Below, in pieces: positions 35,837-43,132 of a stretch of 64,000 nt of DNA. Under the pieces are notes generated by a model. The model searched no databases. It saw nothing but the letters and a program-made list of their open reading frames with translations, and was not told where the DNA came from. The DNA comes from Deinococcales bacterium (GTDB lineage Bacteria > Deinococcota > Deinococci > Deinococcales > JAAFIG01): the NCBI GenBank assembly GCA_025352125.1, contig JANXTZ010000055.1:1-64000 (forward strand), written 5' to 3'. The stretch's first letter is position 1. Every line of letters begins with the position of its first letter. Position numbers and translations under genes: made by a program.

Positions 35837-35958
35837 TTTTCGGAAAAACCGTAAGAATCTGTTGCTTACAGAATTAACAGTTGATCTCGAAATTACTCAC
35901 GGGTTGGTCGAAATCGTTCTGCATTGAAATCCTCCAACTCAAAGCTTTGTTCACGACC

Positions 35959-35987
35959 TTGACATTCTCAAGGTTGTATATTACTAT
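35959..35987 (+). promoter_or_regulatory. Promoter of arsR operon
   Basis: TTGACA (35959-35964), a 17-bp spacer and TACTAT (35982-35987), with 6 nt to the ATG at 35994. It is the best sigma-70-type promoter in the window and implies a leaderless mRNA. Confidence 0.8.
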
Positions 35988-36007
35988 TTAGTTATGCAAC
36001 TAAATAG
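35984..36007. promoter_or_regulatory. Operator-like inverted repeat over the arsR start codon
   Basis: Perfect 10-bp arms CTATTTAGTT and AACTAAATAG are separated by ATGC, the first three bases of which are the start codon. The repeat overlaps the -10 box, so binding by the encoded ArsR repressor would block transcription. Confidence 0.7.
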
Positions 36008-36368
36008 CTATCAACCAAATCGGCTCGATATCACCTTCGCTGCCCTGGCAGACCCAACGCGCCGCGCCATCCTCGAGCGACTGATGACGGGCGAAGCCAC
36101 CGTGACCGAACTGGTCAAACCGTTCTCGCTCAGCCAACCCGCCATTTCCAAACACTTAAGGGTGCTCGAGCAGGCGGGACTGGTTTCCAGAGGGCGCGAC
36201 GCCCAAAAACGTCCCGTCCGATTGGAAGCGCAGCCGCTCGCCGAGGCAACCGTCTGGCTCGAGCATTACCGCCAAATCTGGGAAGCCAACTATCAGCGCC
36301 TTGACACGTTGTTGGAAGAATTAAAAACGAGAAGCGAAACACCAACACCAAAGGGAGCAAAACAATGA
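35994..36368 (+). CDS. ArsR-family transcriptional regulator
   Basis: The 124-residue winged-helix protein contains FAALADPTRRAILERLMTGEATVTELVKPFSLSQPAISKHLRVLEQAGLV, the standard ArsR DNA-binding core. It has no metal-binding cysteines (no ELCVCDL) and belongs to the subgroup that precedes SRPBCC proteins. Autoregulation through the inverted repeat at 35984-36007 is likely. It overlaps the next gene by 4 nt (ATGA). This ArsR-SRPBCC-VOC arrangement recurs across bacteria. Confidence 0.94.
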   Translation: MQLNSYQPNRLDITFAALADPTRRAILERLMTGEATVTELVKPFSLSQPAISKHLRVLEQAGLVSRGRDAQKRPVRLEAQPLAEATVWLEHYRQIWEANYQRLDTLLEELKTRSETPTPKGAKQ

Positions 36369-36835
36369 AGCTGATTCTGACCACTCCAACCGATCAAGAA
36401 ATTGTCATCACTCGGGTTTTTCATGCGCCGCGCGAACTGGTATTTGAGTGTTACACCAAACCCGAATTGTTAAGGCGTTGGCTATTTGGACCGAACGGCT
36501 GGGCATTTGAGGTCTGCGAAATCGATTTGCGGGTTGGGGGCAAATACCGTTACGTCTGGACGGGTCCCGAGAATGCCAGCCTGGGCATTGGTGGTGTGTT
36601 CAAGACAATCATGTCCCCAGAAAAAATTGTCAACACCCAACTTTTTGACGACGACTGGACTGGAGGTGAAGCCACCGTCACCCTCAGCCTGAGCGAACAA
36701 CACGGTCAAACCACCGTCGTCACCAGCATTTTGCACAGCGGCAAAGAGGCGAGGGATTTGGCACTGCAATCGGGAATGGAACACGGCATGGAAATGGGAT
36801 TTGAACGGCTCGAGACGCTGTTAAACACGCTCTAA
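36365..36835 (+). CDS. SRPBCC (AHSA1-like) protein
   Basis: The 156-residue START-fold protein (EIVITRVFHAPRELVFECYTKPELLRRWLFGPNGW) with the typical GGKYRYVW centre is of the AHSA1/activator-of-Hsp90-like group that binds hydrophobic ligands. It is coupled to arsR by the 4-nt overlap. The ligand is unknown and may be what the ArsR protein responds to. The C-terminal helix GMEHGMEMGFERLETLLN is characteristic. Confidence 0.92.
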   Translation: MKLILTTPTDQEIVITRVFHAPRELVFECYTKPELLRRWLFGPNGWAFEVCEIDLRVGGKYRYVWTGPENASLGIGGVFKTIMSPEKIVNTQLFDDDWTGGEATVTLSLSEQHGQTTVVTSILHSGKEARDLALQSGMEHGMEMGFERLETLLNTL

Positions 36836-36853
36836 CGCAAAAGGAGAAAAAGG

Positions 36854-37285
36854 ATGCAAAAAATTACCCCGTTTTTATGGTTCGACGGCAACATTCAAGA
36901 AATCATGGGTTTTTACACCAGTATTTTCCCCAATTCCCAAATTGTTGGTACGCCGCCAAGATTGATGCTCGAGGGACAAGAACTGATCTTGTTCAACGGC
37001 GGACCACATTACAAGCCAACCCCAGCCTTTTCGCTATTTGTGAATTGCGAAACCCAGATTGAGATTGATGACCTCTGGGAAAAACTGCTATCAGGCGGCG
37101 GAATGCCCAACAGGTGCGGCTGGTTACAGGACAAATACGGACTATCTTGGCAACTCGTGCCGCCACAGTTGGGAACATGGTTGCAGGACAAGAATCCCAC
37201 AATTGCCAAACGCGTCATGGATGCCATGCTGCAAATGAACAAACTCGAGATTGCGGTTCTGGAAAAGGCTTTTCGCGGAGAGTGA
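36854..37285 (+). CDS. VOC/PhnB-like glyoxalase-fold protein
   Basis: The 143-residue VOC superfamily protein of the PhnB/3-demethylubiquinone-methyltransferase-like group has ITPFLWFDGNIQEIMGFYTSIFPNSQI at the N-terminus and NRCGWLQDKYGLSWQLVPPQL, diagnostic for this group. AAGGAG precedes the ATG. It is the third gene of the arsR operon, 18 bp after the SRPBCC gene. The substrate is unknown. Confidence 0.92.
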   Translation: MQKITPFLWFDGNIQEIMGFYTSIFPNSQIVGTPPRLMLEGQELILFNGGPHYKPTPAFSLFVNCETQIEIDDLWEKLLSGGGMPNRCGWLQDKYGLSWQLVPPQLGTWLQDKNPTIAKRVMDAMLQMNKLEIAVLEKAFRGE

Positions 37286-37300
37286 CCAAACGCTCTAGTA

Positions 37301-37477
37301 TCAGTCGTCTTTGCTGGCGTATTTCAGTAGGTACGTGCCAAAAAAATTAAAGAAAATTGTGGGTAAAATCAAACTCCAACTGGCGGCTTTGTGGGCTGCC
37401 AGTTGCGTGCCGATCAGCGCAATCACCAGCAAATCGAGCAATGCCAGCATGGTGTAAACCAGCGGCTTAACCCACAT
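37301..37477 (-). CDS. Small two-helix membrane protein
   Basis: A 58-codon frame starts at ATG 37477 with GAGG 9 nt upstream and ends at TGA 37301. The predicted product begins MWVKPLVYTMLALLDLLVIAL, contains a second hydrophobic stretch (SLILPTIFFNFFGTYLL) and ends KYASKDD, so it is a helical hairpin in the membrane. It lies 15 bp behind the PlsY/reductase fusion on the same strand and is probably co-transcribed. No family is recognised. Confidence 0.65.
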   Translation of the reverse strand: MWVKPLVYTMLALLDLLVIALIGTQLAAHKAASWSLILPTIFFNFFGTYLLKYASKDD

Positions 37478-37492
37478 TTCGCACCTCGAGCC

Positions 37493-39247
37493 TCAATTCA
37501 GAGCACTTCCAAAACCCGAGTTTTTGCCGCTGACCGGTGGCGCGGGTTTTTCGACGCTCTCGAGCACCCTAAAGCCCAGACGTTCGGCTTCGGTGACAAA
37601 GTAATTGATGTTCTCGGTTTTGGTGGTTTCACCGAGGCTGGTGCGATCCCAAGCTTCGTTGGCGGCAATAATCAAAGTCTCGGCAAGGCAGGCAGGCACG
37701 TTGCCGTCACCAAAGCCCAGGCTGCCCGTCGCCCAACCGTTGGTGTCGTACATGCTGCCAGGGGGTTGCACCACACCGCCAGGAATGAGGCGCACACCCT
37801 CAACCTCGAGCACGCTGAAATCGACATCGGCGGGGCGACCCTCGTCGTAAATCCAAGCGCCAGGTTTGACATCTCTGGCGAACACCACAGGGTTTGGGTC
37901 GCTGGTTGCGGTAAAAATGAGGTCGGCTTCGATGCAATCGTGAGGCTCGAGGCTGCTGACAAATTTGGTGTTTGGAAATGCCTTCTCGAGGGTGGCTCTT
38001 GATTTGTCCAGACGGGTTAAATCGCGTCCAATCAAAATCACTTTTCCAACCTCGCCCGCCAGCATTCGCGCCATGCCAAATGCAACGACACCATTTGCGC
38101 CAATCACGGCGGCTGTTAAATTGCCCATGACCTCGCCGCGTGTTTTCCAGTGCTCGAGAATTTGCGGAACCGCCGCACGGATGCTGCCCGCCGTGTACGC
38201 ACCGCCGTTGGTGACATGGATTTCGGGTACGGCGGCTTGCACCTCGAGTCCCTTTTTGCCAATGGTGCCCCAAAAAGCCCCAAGCCCATACGTGCTCGCG
38301 CCAAGCTCGAGCGCGAGTCTTGCACCTTGAATGGCACGTTTTTTTGCCAGTTCGGGTTCGTTTTTAAAGACCTCTGGCACAAGCGGTGAGGTCAGAATAT
38401 GGCAACGAATTTCTTGCCCATCACTGGTGTAAATGCCGCGCAATTCGCCAATTTTGAAAGGTCGGATGTATTTGCCGAACGTGTAAATCATGGAATTGGT
38501 GATCCAACCACGGTCATACAAGGGTTTGAGCCATCTTGCCCGTTCGGTCAAAAATACCGCATCGGGTGAAAGTGGATGAATGAGGAACGCGCTGACAATC
38601 TGATCTTTGCGCTCGCCCGCAATATGATGCACCTCGCCCACTTTGGGTTCGGTTTTGTCCATCACGCGCCCAAGGTTTTCCTTAAAACGCCAAATCACCG
38701 CCGCCAGCAAGACCAGCACCGCAAACCGTCCCCAGGCGTCGGAGGGAGAGAGCAGCACCTCGAGCGCCAAGGTACTTGCCGCCGCCAAGCTCGAGACTGC
38801 CACATACCGCGTCCAACCCAGCAGCGCCGCCCAGACAATGACTGGCAGTGCCGCCATCCAGAACGGAAAAGCTGTGAAGACCGCCAAGCCTGCCAGCATT
38901 CCCAAAATAAATATATTCCCACGACCACGAACTGGATAAGCCTTTGGAAATAAAAATGCGGGCGGGTATAAATGCCCAACATAACCTGCCAAACCCGCCA
39001 GCAAAGCGGGTTCGTTGCCATCAAAAGGCGCGACCAGACCAACCACCAACGCGCCTTTTAAAAAATCGAGCATGAATGACACGATGACCGTGTCCTCGCC
39101 CAAGACCCGCATGGCATTTTCAAAACCAATGTTGTAAGACGCGCCGCGCAGGGGTTCAAGCCCTTTGGCACGCGCCAGCCAGTAGCCAAACGGCAGACTG
39201 CCAACCAAATACGCCAATGCCAGTGAAAAAATCAACTCGAGCGACAT
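37493..39247 (-). CDS. PlsY-like acyltransferase fused to acyl-ACP reductase-like domain
   Basis: The product has 584 residues. Residues 1-203 are a PlsY-like membrane domain: GSLPFGYWLAR at the start, LDFLKG and the end motif FKENLGRVMDKTEPK. The glycine-rich loops differ from PlsY (SYNIGFENA for SGNxGATN, and PVRGRGN for FKGGKG). Residues of about 215-584 resemble cyanobacterial long-chain acyl-ACP reductase: a Rossmann motif GANGVVAFG (383-391), IPGGVVQPPG and ACLAE with C520, matching the cysteine known to carry the acyl group. PlsY moves acyl from acyl-phosphate to glycerol-3-phosphate; the reductase makes fatty aldehydes. A membrane enzyme in aldehyde-derived lipid synthesis is inferred. 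Confidence 0.7.
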   Translation of the reverse strand: MSLELIFSLALAYLVGSLPFGYWLARAKGLEPLRGASYNIGFENAMRVLGEDTVIVSFMLDFLKGALVVGLVAPFDGNEPALLAGLAGYVGHLYPPAFLFPKAYPVRGRGNIFILGMLAGLAVFTAFPFWMAALPVIVWAALLGWTRYVAVSSLAAASTLALEVLLSPSDAWGRFAVLVLLAAVIWRFKENLGRVMDKTEPKVGEVHHIAGERKDQIVSAFLIHPLSPDAVFLTERARWLKPLYDRGWITNSMIYTFGKYIRPFKIGELRGIYTSDGQEIRCHILTSPLVPEVFKNEPELAKKRAIQGARLALELGASTYGLGAFWGTIGKKGLEVQAAVPEIHVTNGGAYTAGSIRAAVPQILEHWKTRGEVMGNLTAAVIGANGVVAFGMARMLAGEVGKVILIGRDLTRLDKSRATLEKAFPNTKFVSSLEPHDCIEADLIFTATSDPNPVVFARDVKPGAWIYDEGRPADVDFSVLEVEGVRLIPGGVVQPPGSMYDTNGWATGSLGFGDGNVPACLAETLIIAANEAWDRTSLGETTKTENINYFVTEAERLGFRVLESVEKPAPPVSGKNSGFGSALN

Positions 39248-39323
39248 GACGCCATTCTAGTGGCTGGAGGTTAGAAGATATGTGCAAAGGGTGACGCTCG
39301 AGTGAAAAAGCTCGAGTTTTTAT

Positions 39324-39632
39324 TTATTGCTGCAACCAAGTTTCAGGGTCACTGCGAACATGGTAACAAGCCACCACACGAATGACCTCTTGATCTTCGA
39401 GAACTACGTACAACAAACCACACGAAAACCCTGTTCATAAAATTTTGCGAATCGCCAATTTCGGATGGTGAGCATCAAACCCAATGCTTGGCATGGCGAA
39501 CGGATGCTCCAGTATTGTATCAAAGCAATTTTTGAGAACCCGTACAAATTGCTGTTCTCGAGTTTCGCTGAAATCTTGACTGATGTAGACCAATTTGTCG
39601 TGTACTTTGTCGTCAAGAACCAAGAAATACAT
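39324..39632 (-). pseudogene. RelE/ParE-type toxin with internal stop
   Basis: From ATG 39632 the frame encodes a RelE/ParE-superfamily start (YFLVLDDKVHDKLVYISQ) to KLAIRKIL, then TGA at 39435-39437. The same frame continues after it with GLLYVVLEDQEVIRVVACYH and ends at TAA 39324, the expected toxin C-terminus; total length is 102 codons, normal for the family. A single C-to-T change (CGA to TGA) explains the break. It overlaps the antitoxin stop (TAATG). The product is probably inactive unless TGA is read through. Confidence 0.7.
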
Positions 39633-39865
39633 TAAGCATTCCGAGTTCCACGATTGATTTTGATCGTGTCAAATAACTGCTCTGGAGTTTTACCATCTCG
39701 AGGATTACTTGTGGCGCGTTGCAAAGCCTGGCGGAGTTCGAGTGGTGTTAAATCTGGGATGATTGCTTCGTGATGTGCCTGAACATTGCCAATAATCCAT
39801 TGTGCCAGCTCGAGTTGGGCGCTTAGTGGAAGTTGAGCAATTGAATTTTGCAAGACATTGTTCAT
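39632..39865 (-). CDS. Addiction-module antitoxin-like protein
   Basis: The roughly 77-residue protein starts MNNVLQNSIAQLPLSAQLELAQWI, which resembles the short N-terminal helix of the 'addiction module component' family (LPLEERLELA). The C-terminal half is polar and could wrap the toxin. Its stop overlaps the toxin ATG, the usual antitoxin-toxin order. The frame is open to 39916, but ATG 39865 gives family-like length. Start and identity are moderately certain. Confidence 0.6.
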   Translation of the reverse strand: MNNVLQNSIAQLPLSAQLELAQWIIGNVQAHHEAIIPDLTPLELRQALQRATSNPRDGKTPEQLFDTIKINRGTRNA

Positions 39866-39976
39866 GGTTTTTATTCTGGCACAAGTTCGAGATTTTGAAA
39901 AGTTGGTTTTGATCAATCCGCTCGAGCTTCATCATTCTCAACACGATTTTGACCCCCAAAAACGCATAGGCTCTCT

Positions 39977-39982
39977 TAAAAT
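39977..39982 (+). promoter_or_regulatory. Leaderless -10 box of the CAP lipoprotein gene
   Basis: TAAAAT lies 6 nt before the ATG at 39989, with no ribosome-binding site. Confidence 0.5.
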
Positions 39983-39988
39983 CGAGCC

Positions 39989-40525
39989 ATGTTCGGAAAC
40001 CCGAGATTTCAGGTGGCAATCATTTTACTCTTCAGCCTGACCGCCTGCGGCACGGGCAGCCCTGTCATCACCAGACCTGGTGTGGTCACACCACCGACCA
40101 CCACCTTAAACACGTTCAACCAAGACATCCTGAACCGAGTCAACGCCGCTCGAGCCACCACACGGACTTGTGGCACTAAAAATTATCCTGTCGCGCCAGC
40201 CCTGGCTTGGAACACCAAACTCGAGGCTGCGGCTCGAGTGCACAATCAAGACATGCTCGATCACGACTTTTTTGATCACACAGGTTTTGACGGCTCGAGT
40301 CCTGGAGACCGAATGAAAACCCAGGGGTACAAGTTCAGCACTTGGGGCGAGAATATTGCCTGGGGTCAGTCCACGACCCAAATTGCCATGGATGCCTGGT
40401 TGAACAGTGCAGGGCACTGCGCCAACATCATGAACGCCAATTTTAGCGAAATTGCTGTGGCGGCATTGTACCCAAGTGCCAGCCCGAACAGTCCACTCTG
40501 GACGATGGATTTGGCAAAACCATAA
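39989..40525 (+). CDS. CAP-domain lipoprotein
   Basis: The product has 178 residues. The signal peptide ends in LTAC (lipobox), followed by a Thr/Pro-rich linker. The CAP/SCP (PR-1-like, YkwD-type) domain shows ILNRVNAARA, PALAWNTKLEAAARVHNQDML, the WGENIAWG motif and AWLNSAGHCANIMNANFSEIAVA, which include the conserved CAP cavity His and Glu residues. It is a surface protein of unknown molecular role. The start is defined by the leaderless box. Confidence 0.9.
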   Translation: MFGNPRFQVAIILLFSLTACGTGSPVITRPGVVTPPTTTLNTFNQDILNRVNAARATTRTCGTKNYPVAPALAWNTKLEAAARVHNQDMLDHDFFDHTGFDGSSPGDRMKTQGYKFSTWGENIAWGQSTTQIAMDAWLNSAGHCANIMNANFSEIAVAALYPSASPNSPLWTMDLAKP

Positions 40526-40530
40526 AAGAT

Positions 40531-40555
40531 TGTCCACCCAAACCTCGAGTGGACA
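40531..40555 (-). terminator. Possible terminator of the serine hydrolase gene
   Basis: A 7-bp stem TGTCCAC/GTGGACA contains CTCGAG in the loop region and is followed on the minus strand by ATCTTTTATGG. Confidence 0.5.
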
Positions 40556-40591
40556 TAAAAAGATTCTGGAATTGATTTGGCTCTCAAGGTT

Positions 40592-42505
40592 TTAAATCAG
40601 AATTTTGAAGCTACCGATCAACTGATTGACCGTTGGTGTGAACGCGTTCACATCAGAGACTTTCAGTTGGGCAACGATCACAAATGCAGTATCGCCTTTA
40701 CGGGCTGCGAGTGCCACCAAAATTTGATCGTTCGGCAATTGGTACAGGTACTGTGTCCAAACCACGCCATTGACTGGCGGTAATTCCCTGACGTTATCGG
40801 GTTTTTGCTTGAAACTTGGGTCAAATTGATTCACCACCGCTTTAACACTTTGCTCGAGGTCGGTTTGGGCTTTGGTGGTTGCCACAATCACGGTGGCAGC
40901 AGGGGTTGAGGACTCAAACACGCTAAAGTTCGGGGTTTGTTGCGCCAGGGTTAAATTCGCGGGCAGTGTGAAACTGTATTGACTTGCCGTGTTCTTAAAT
41001 TCGCTGCTGGCAGACGCAGTGCTCGTGGCAGGCGCAGCGCTCGAGCTTGCAGGCACACGAACGCCAACAACTTGACCTTCCTGATACACCCATACCAAAC
41101 CGTTTGAATCGGTTTGGAACTCGAGCAAAACCAGCGAACCCATGACGTTCAAAATAAAACTTGTTTTGCTGGCGGCAATCAATGGGAAAGTTTGACCACC
41201 TTGACGCAAACTCAACTGACCATCAATCACACTGATTGCCACACTGTCACCCGTGATCAGCGCGTATTTCCCCTCGAGTGATTTTAAGACGCTCAGATCG
41301 GGTTTGAAGGTTTTTGCCGCCTCGAGCTGGGTGGTGAAAGAATTGGGTTGAAATTGACTGAGCGGCGTTAATCCCAGGGCGCGTTCGGTGATGCCCAAAC
41401 GAACCTCTTTGGTAAAGTCGTTCGCCCCATTCAGGTTGGTCAAGATCACCACGCCCAAACCTTTTGATGGCACGAGTTGCACCTCGGCGCTGAAACCGTC
41501 GATGTTGCCGCCGTGCTCAACCATATTGATGCCACGGTATTCTTCGTTAAACCAGGCAAGCCCATAACTTGGAAATGCCAAACCAGGGGTTTTTGAGGGA
41601 AGCCCTGAGATTTCGACTTGGCGGCTGTGCATGGTCTCGAGCGCGGTTTGTGAAACAATTTTTTGATTGTTCCAAGTGCCGTTCGAGAGTTGAAATGCGG
41701 CGTACTGTGCCATGTCGGACGCGCTCGAGATGATTGAACCGGCTGGTCCGGCGATCACCATGCGGTCAAACGCGGGCATGGCATCAACGCCACCGACAGC
41801 CAACTGAAAACCTTGCGCGTAATTGCCATCCTTGACCGCGTCGGCTGTCTCAAAAACGCTGCGTTTCATGCCGAGTGGCGCAAAAATGTGTTGTGTTGTG
41901 TACGCTTCCCAGGTTTGACCCGTGGTTTTCTCGAGCATTGCGCCGGCGATCACAAAATTTTGATTGCAATACTGCCAGCTTGTGCCGACGGGTTCGTTAA
42001 AAGGAATTTTTGCCACCGTGCCCAGCATGTCCTCACGGGTTTTGATGGTTTTATCAAAGTACCAGAGGTCATCGGCGCGGTCCATGCCACTGGTGTGCGA
42101 GAGCAAATTTTGCAAGGTCAGGTTTGCGCCCTTGCCCGCATCAGAAAACTTGAGGTTCGGCAGTATGGCGCTTACTTTGGTGCTCAAACTGAGTTTTCCA
42201 GCGTCCACAAGCTGCATTGCCCCGAGCGAGGTGAAGGACTTGCTGACCGAACCTATCGAAAAGAGCGTGTCGGCGTTCACGGCAGCATTCGTTTTGGTGT
42301 CGCGCACTCCGTAACCTCTGGTGTACACAACCTTACCGTCCATCACAATTGCGAGTCCAACTCCAGGCACGCTGTGGCGTTTCATGGCGTCTGCCACCAA
42401 ACGGTCTATCTCGAGCGTGTTGAGGCTCTGGGCTTGGGTCACGCCAATTGAACCGAATAGGGCGAAAGGAATGAGTGCGCTGGCGACAAAACGATTTCTT
42501 GACAT
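40592..42505 (-). CDS. Exported beta-lactamase-family serine hydrolase
   Basis: The product has 637 residues. A signal peptide (cleavage near VTQA-QS) precedes a class C beta-lactamase/esterase-like domain with S86-V-S-K89, Y179-C-N181 and a late HGG (EHGGNIDGF). Such stand-alone enzymes include D-alanyl-carboxypeptidases, esterases and peptidases. A DUF3471-like segment and an Ala/Ser-rich linker (about 495-515) follow, then a separate C-terminal domain of about 115 residues (SQYSFTLPANLTLAQQ...) without recognised family. AGGAGA precedes the ATG. Confidence 0.9.
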   Translation of the reverse strand: MSRNRFVASALIPFALFGSIGVTQAQSLNTLEIDRLVADAMKRHSVPGVGLAIVMDGKVVYTRGYGVRDTKTNAAVNADTLFSIGSVSKSFTSLGAMQLVDAGKLSLSTKVSAILPNLKFSDAGKGANLTLQNLLSHTSGMDRADDLWYFDKTIKTREDMLGTVAKIPFNEPVGTSWQYCNQNFVIAGAMLEKTTGQTWEAYTTQHIFAPLGMKRSVFETADAVKDGNYAQGFQLAVGGVDAMPAFDRMVIAGPAGSIISSASDMAQYAAFQLSNGTWNNQKIVSQTALETMHSRQVEISGLPSKTPGLAFPSYGLAWFNEEYRGINMVEHGGNIDGFSAEVQLVPSKGLGVVILTNLNGANDFTKEVRLGITERALGLTPLSQFQPNSFTTQLEAAKTFKPDLSVLKSLEGKYALITGDSVAISVIDGQLSLRQGGQTFPLIAASKTSFILNVMGSLVLLEFQTDSNGLVWVYQEGQVVGVRVPASSSAAPATSTASASSEFKNTASQYSFTLPANLTLAQQTPNFSVFESSTPAATVIVATTKAQTDLEQSVKAVVNQFDPSFKQKPDNVRELPPVNGVVWTQYLYQLPNDQILVALAARKGDTAFVIVAQLKVSDVNAFTPTVNQLIGSFKILI

Positions 42506-42599
42506 GAGACTCTCCTGTGTAACTGTAAAGTGATTACTGATTCACCTTACGAGGGACAGATCAAGAAAGTTTCAAACAAAATCGAAGACCCTGCGAAGC

Positions 42600-43055
42600 T
42601 CAAACCCACTCCACCCGAGCTTCAATGTTCCAAACGATATCTTCGCGCAAACTTGCGGCAACCGAACAGTATTTTTCGTGCGAAAGGTGCGCGGCTTTCT
42701 CGAGTTGCTCTGCACTCACGCCCTCACCCGTACCAATGTGCCGCACCAGAATGCTGGTATATCGCCCTGGCGTCCCCGCCGCCCGAGTGCCTTCAATCTC
42801 GAGTCTGTAGCGCGTTAAGGGCGTGCGGCGTTTTGTCATGATGTCTTGCACGTCCACCGCCGTACAACTGCCCAGCGCCGCCAGCAAAGCCTCCATCGGA
42901 CCCAATCCTGCACTGGGCGGGTCTGTACTGATTGGTAAAACCTTGTGCGCGGTGATCGTCACCCGGTCCCCGCGTGGATTTTGCGCCACAAAACTCGAGC
43001 TGTTCGCACCGACAGGGTTTAAAGCAGCTACAAAAACGGTTTTGATGTTTGCCAT
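42600..43055 (-). CDS. OsmC-family peroxiredoxin-like protein
   Basis: The 151-residue OsmC/Ohr-fold protein carries its first active cysteine in LGSCTAVDVQDIMTKRRTPL and its second in HEKYCSVAASLRED. This is the YhfA/OsmC-like subgroup that reduces organic peroxides or other thiol-reactive compounds. TAAATT lies 5 nt before the ATG and no ribosome-binding site is seen, so this is another near-leaderless start. Confidence 0.93.
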   Translation of the reverse strand: MANIKTVFVAALNPVGANSSSFVAQNPRGDRVTITAHKVLPISTDPPSAGLGPMEALLAALGSCTAVDVQDIMTKRRTPLTRYRLEIEGTRAAGTPGRYTSILVRHIGTGEGVSAEQLEKAAHLSHEKYCSVAASLREDIVWNIEARVEWV

Positions 43056-43132
43056 GAATCAATTTAGCGCGTCACCCGTTGTTGAGGTGGTTGGTTGGAA
43101 TACTCGAGACCAGATGGACTGGCTTGTCACCC

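Noticed and set aside
39435-39437. TGA in the toxin gene as a selenocysteine codon
   Set aside because: No selenocysteine role is known in RelE/ParE toxins and I see no SECIS-like hairpin; a CGA-to-TGA change is simpler.
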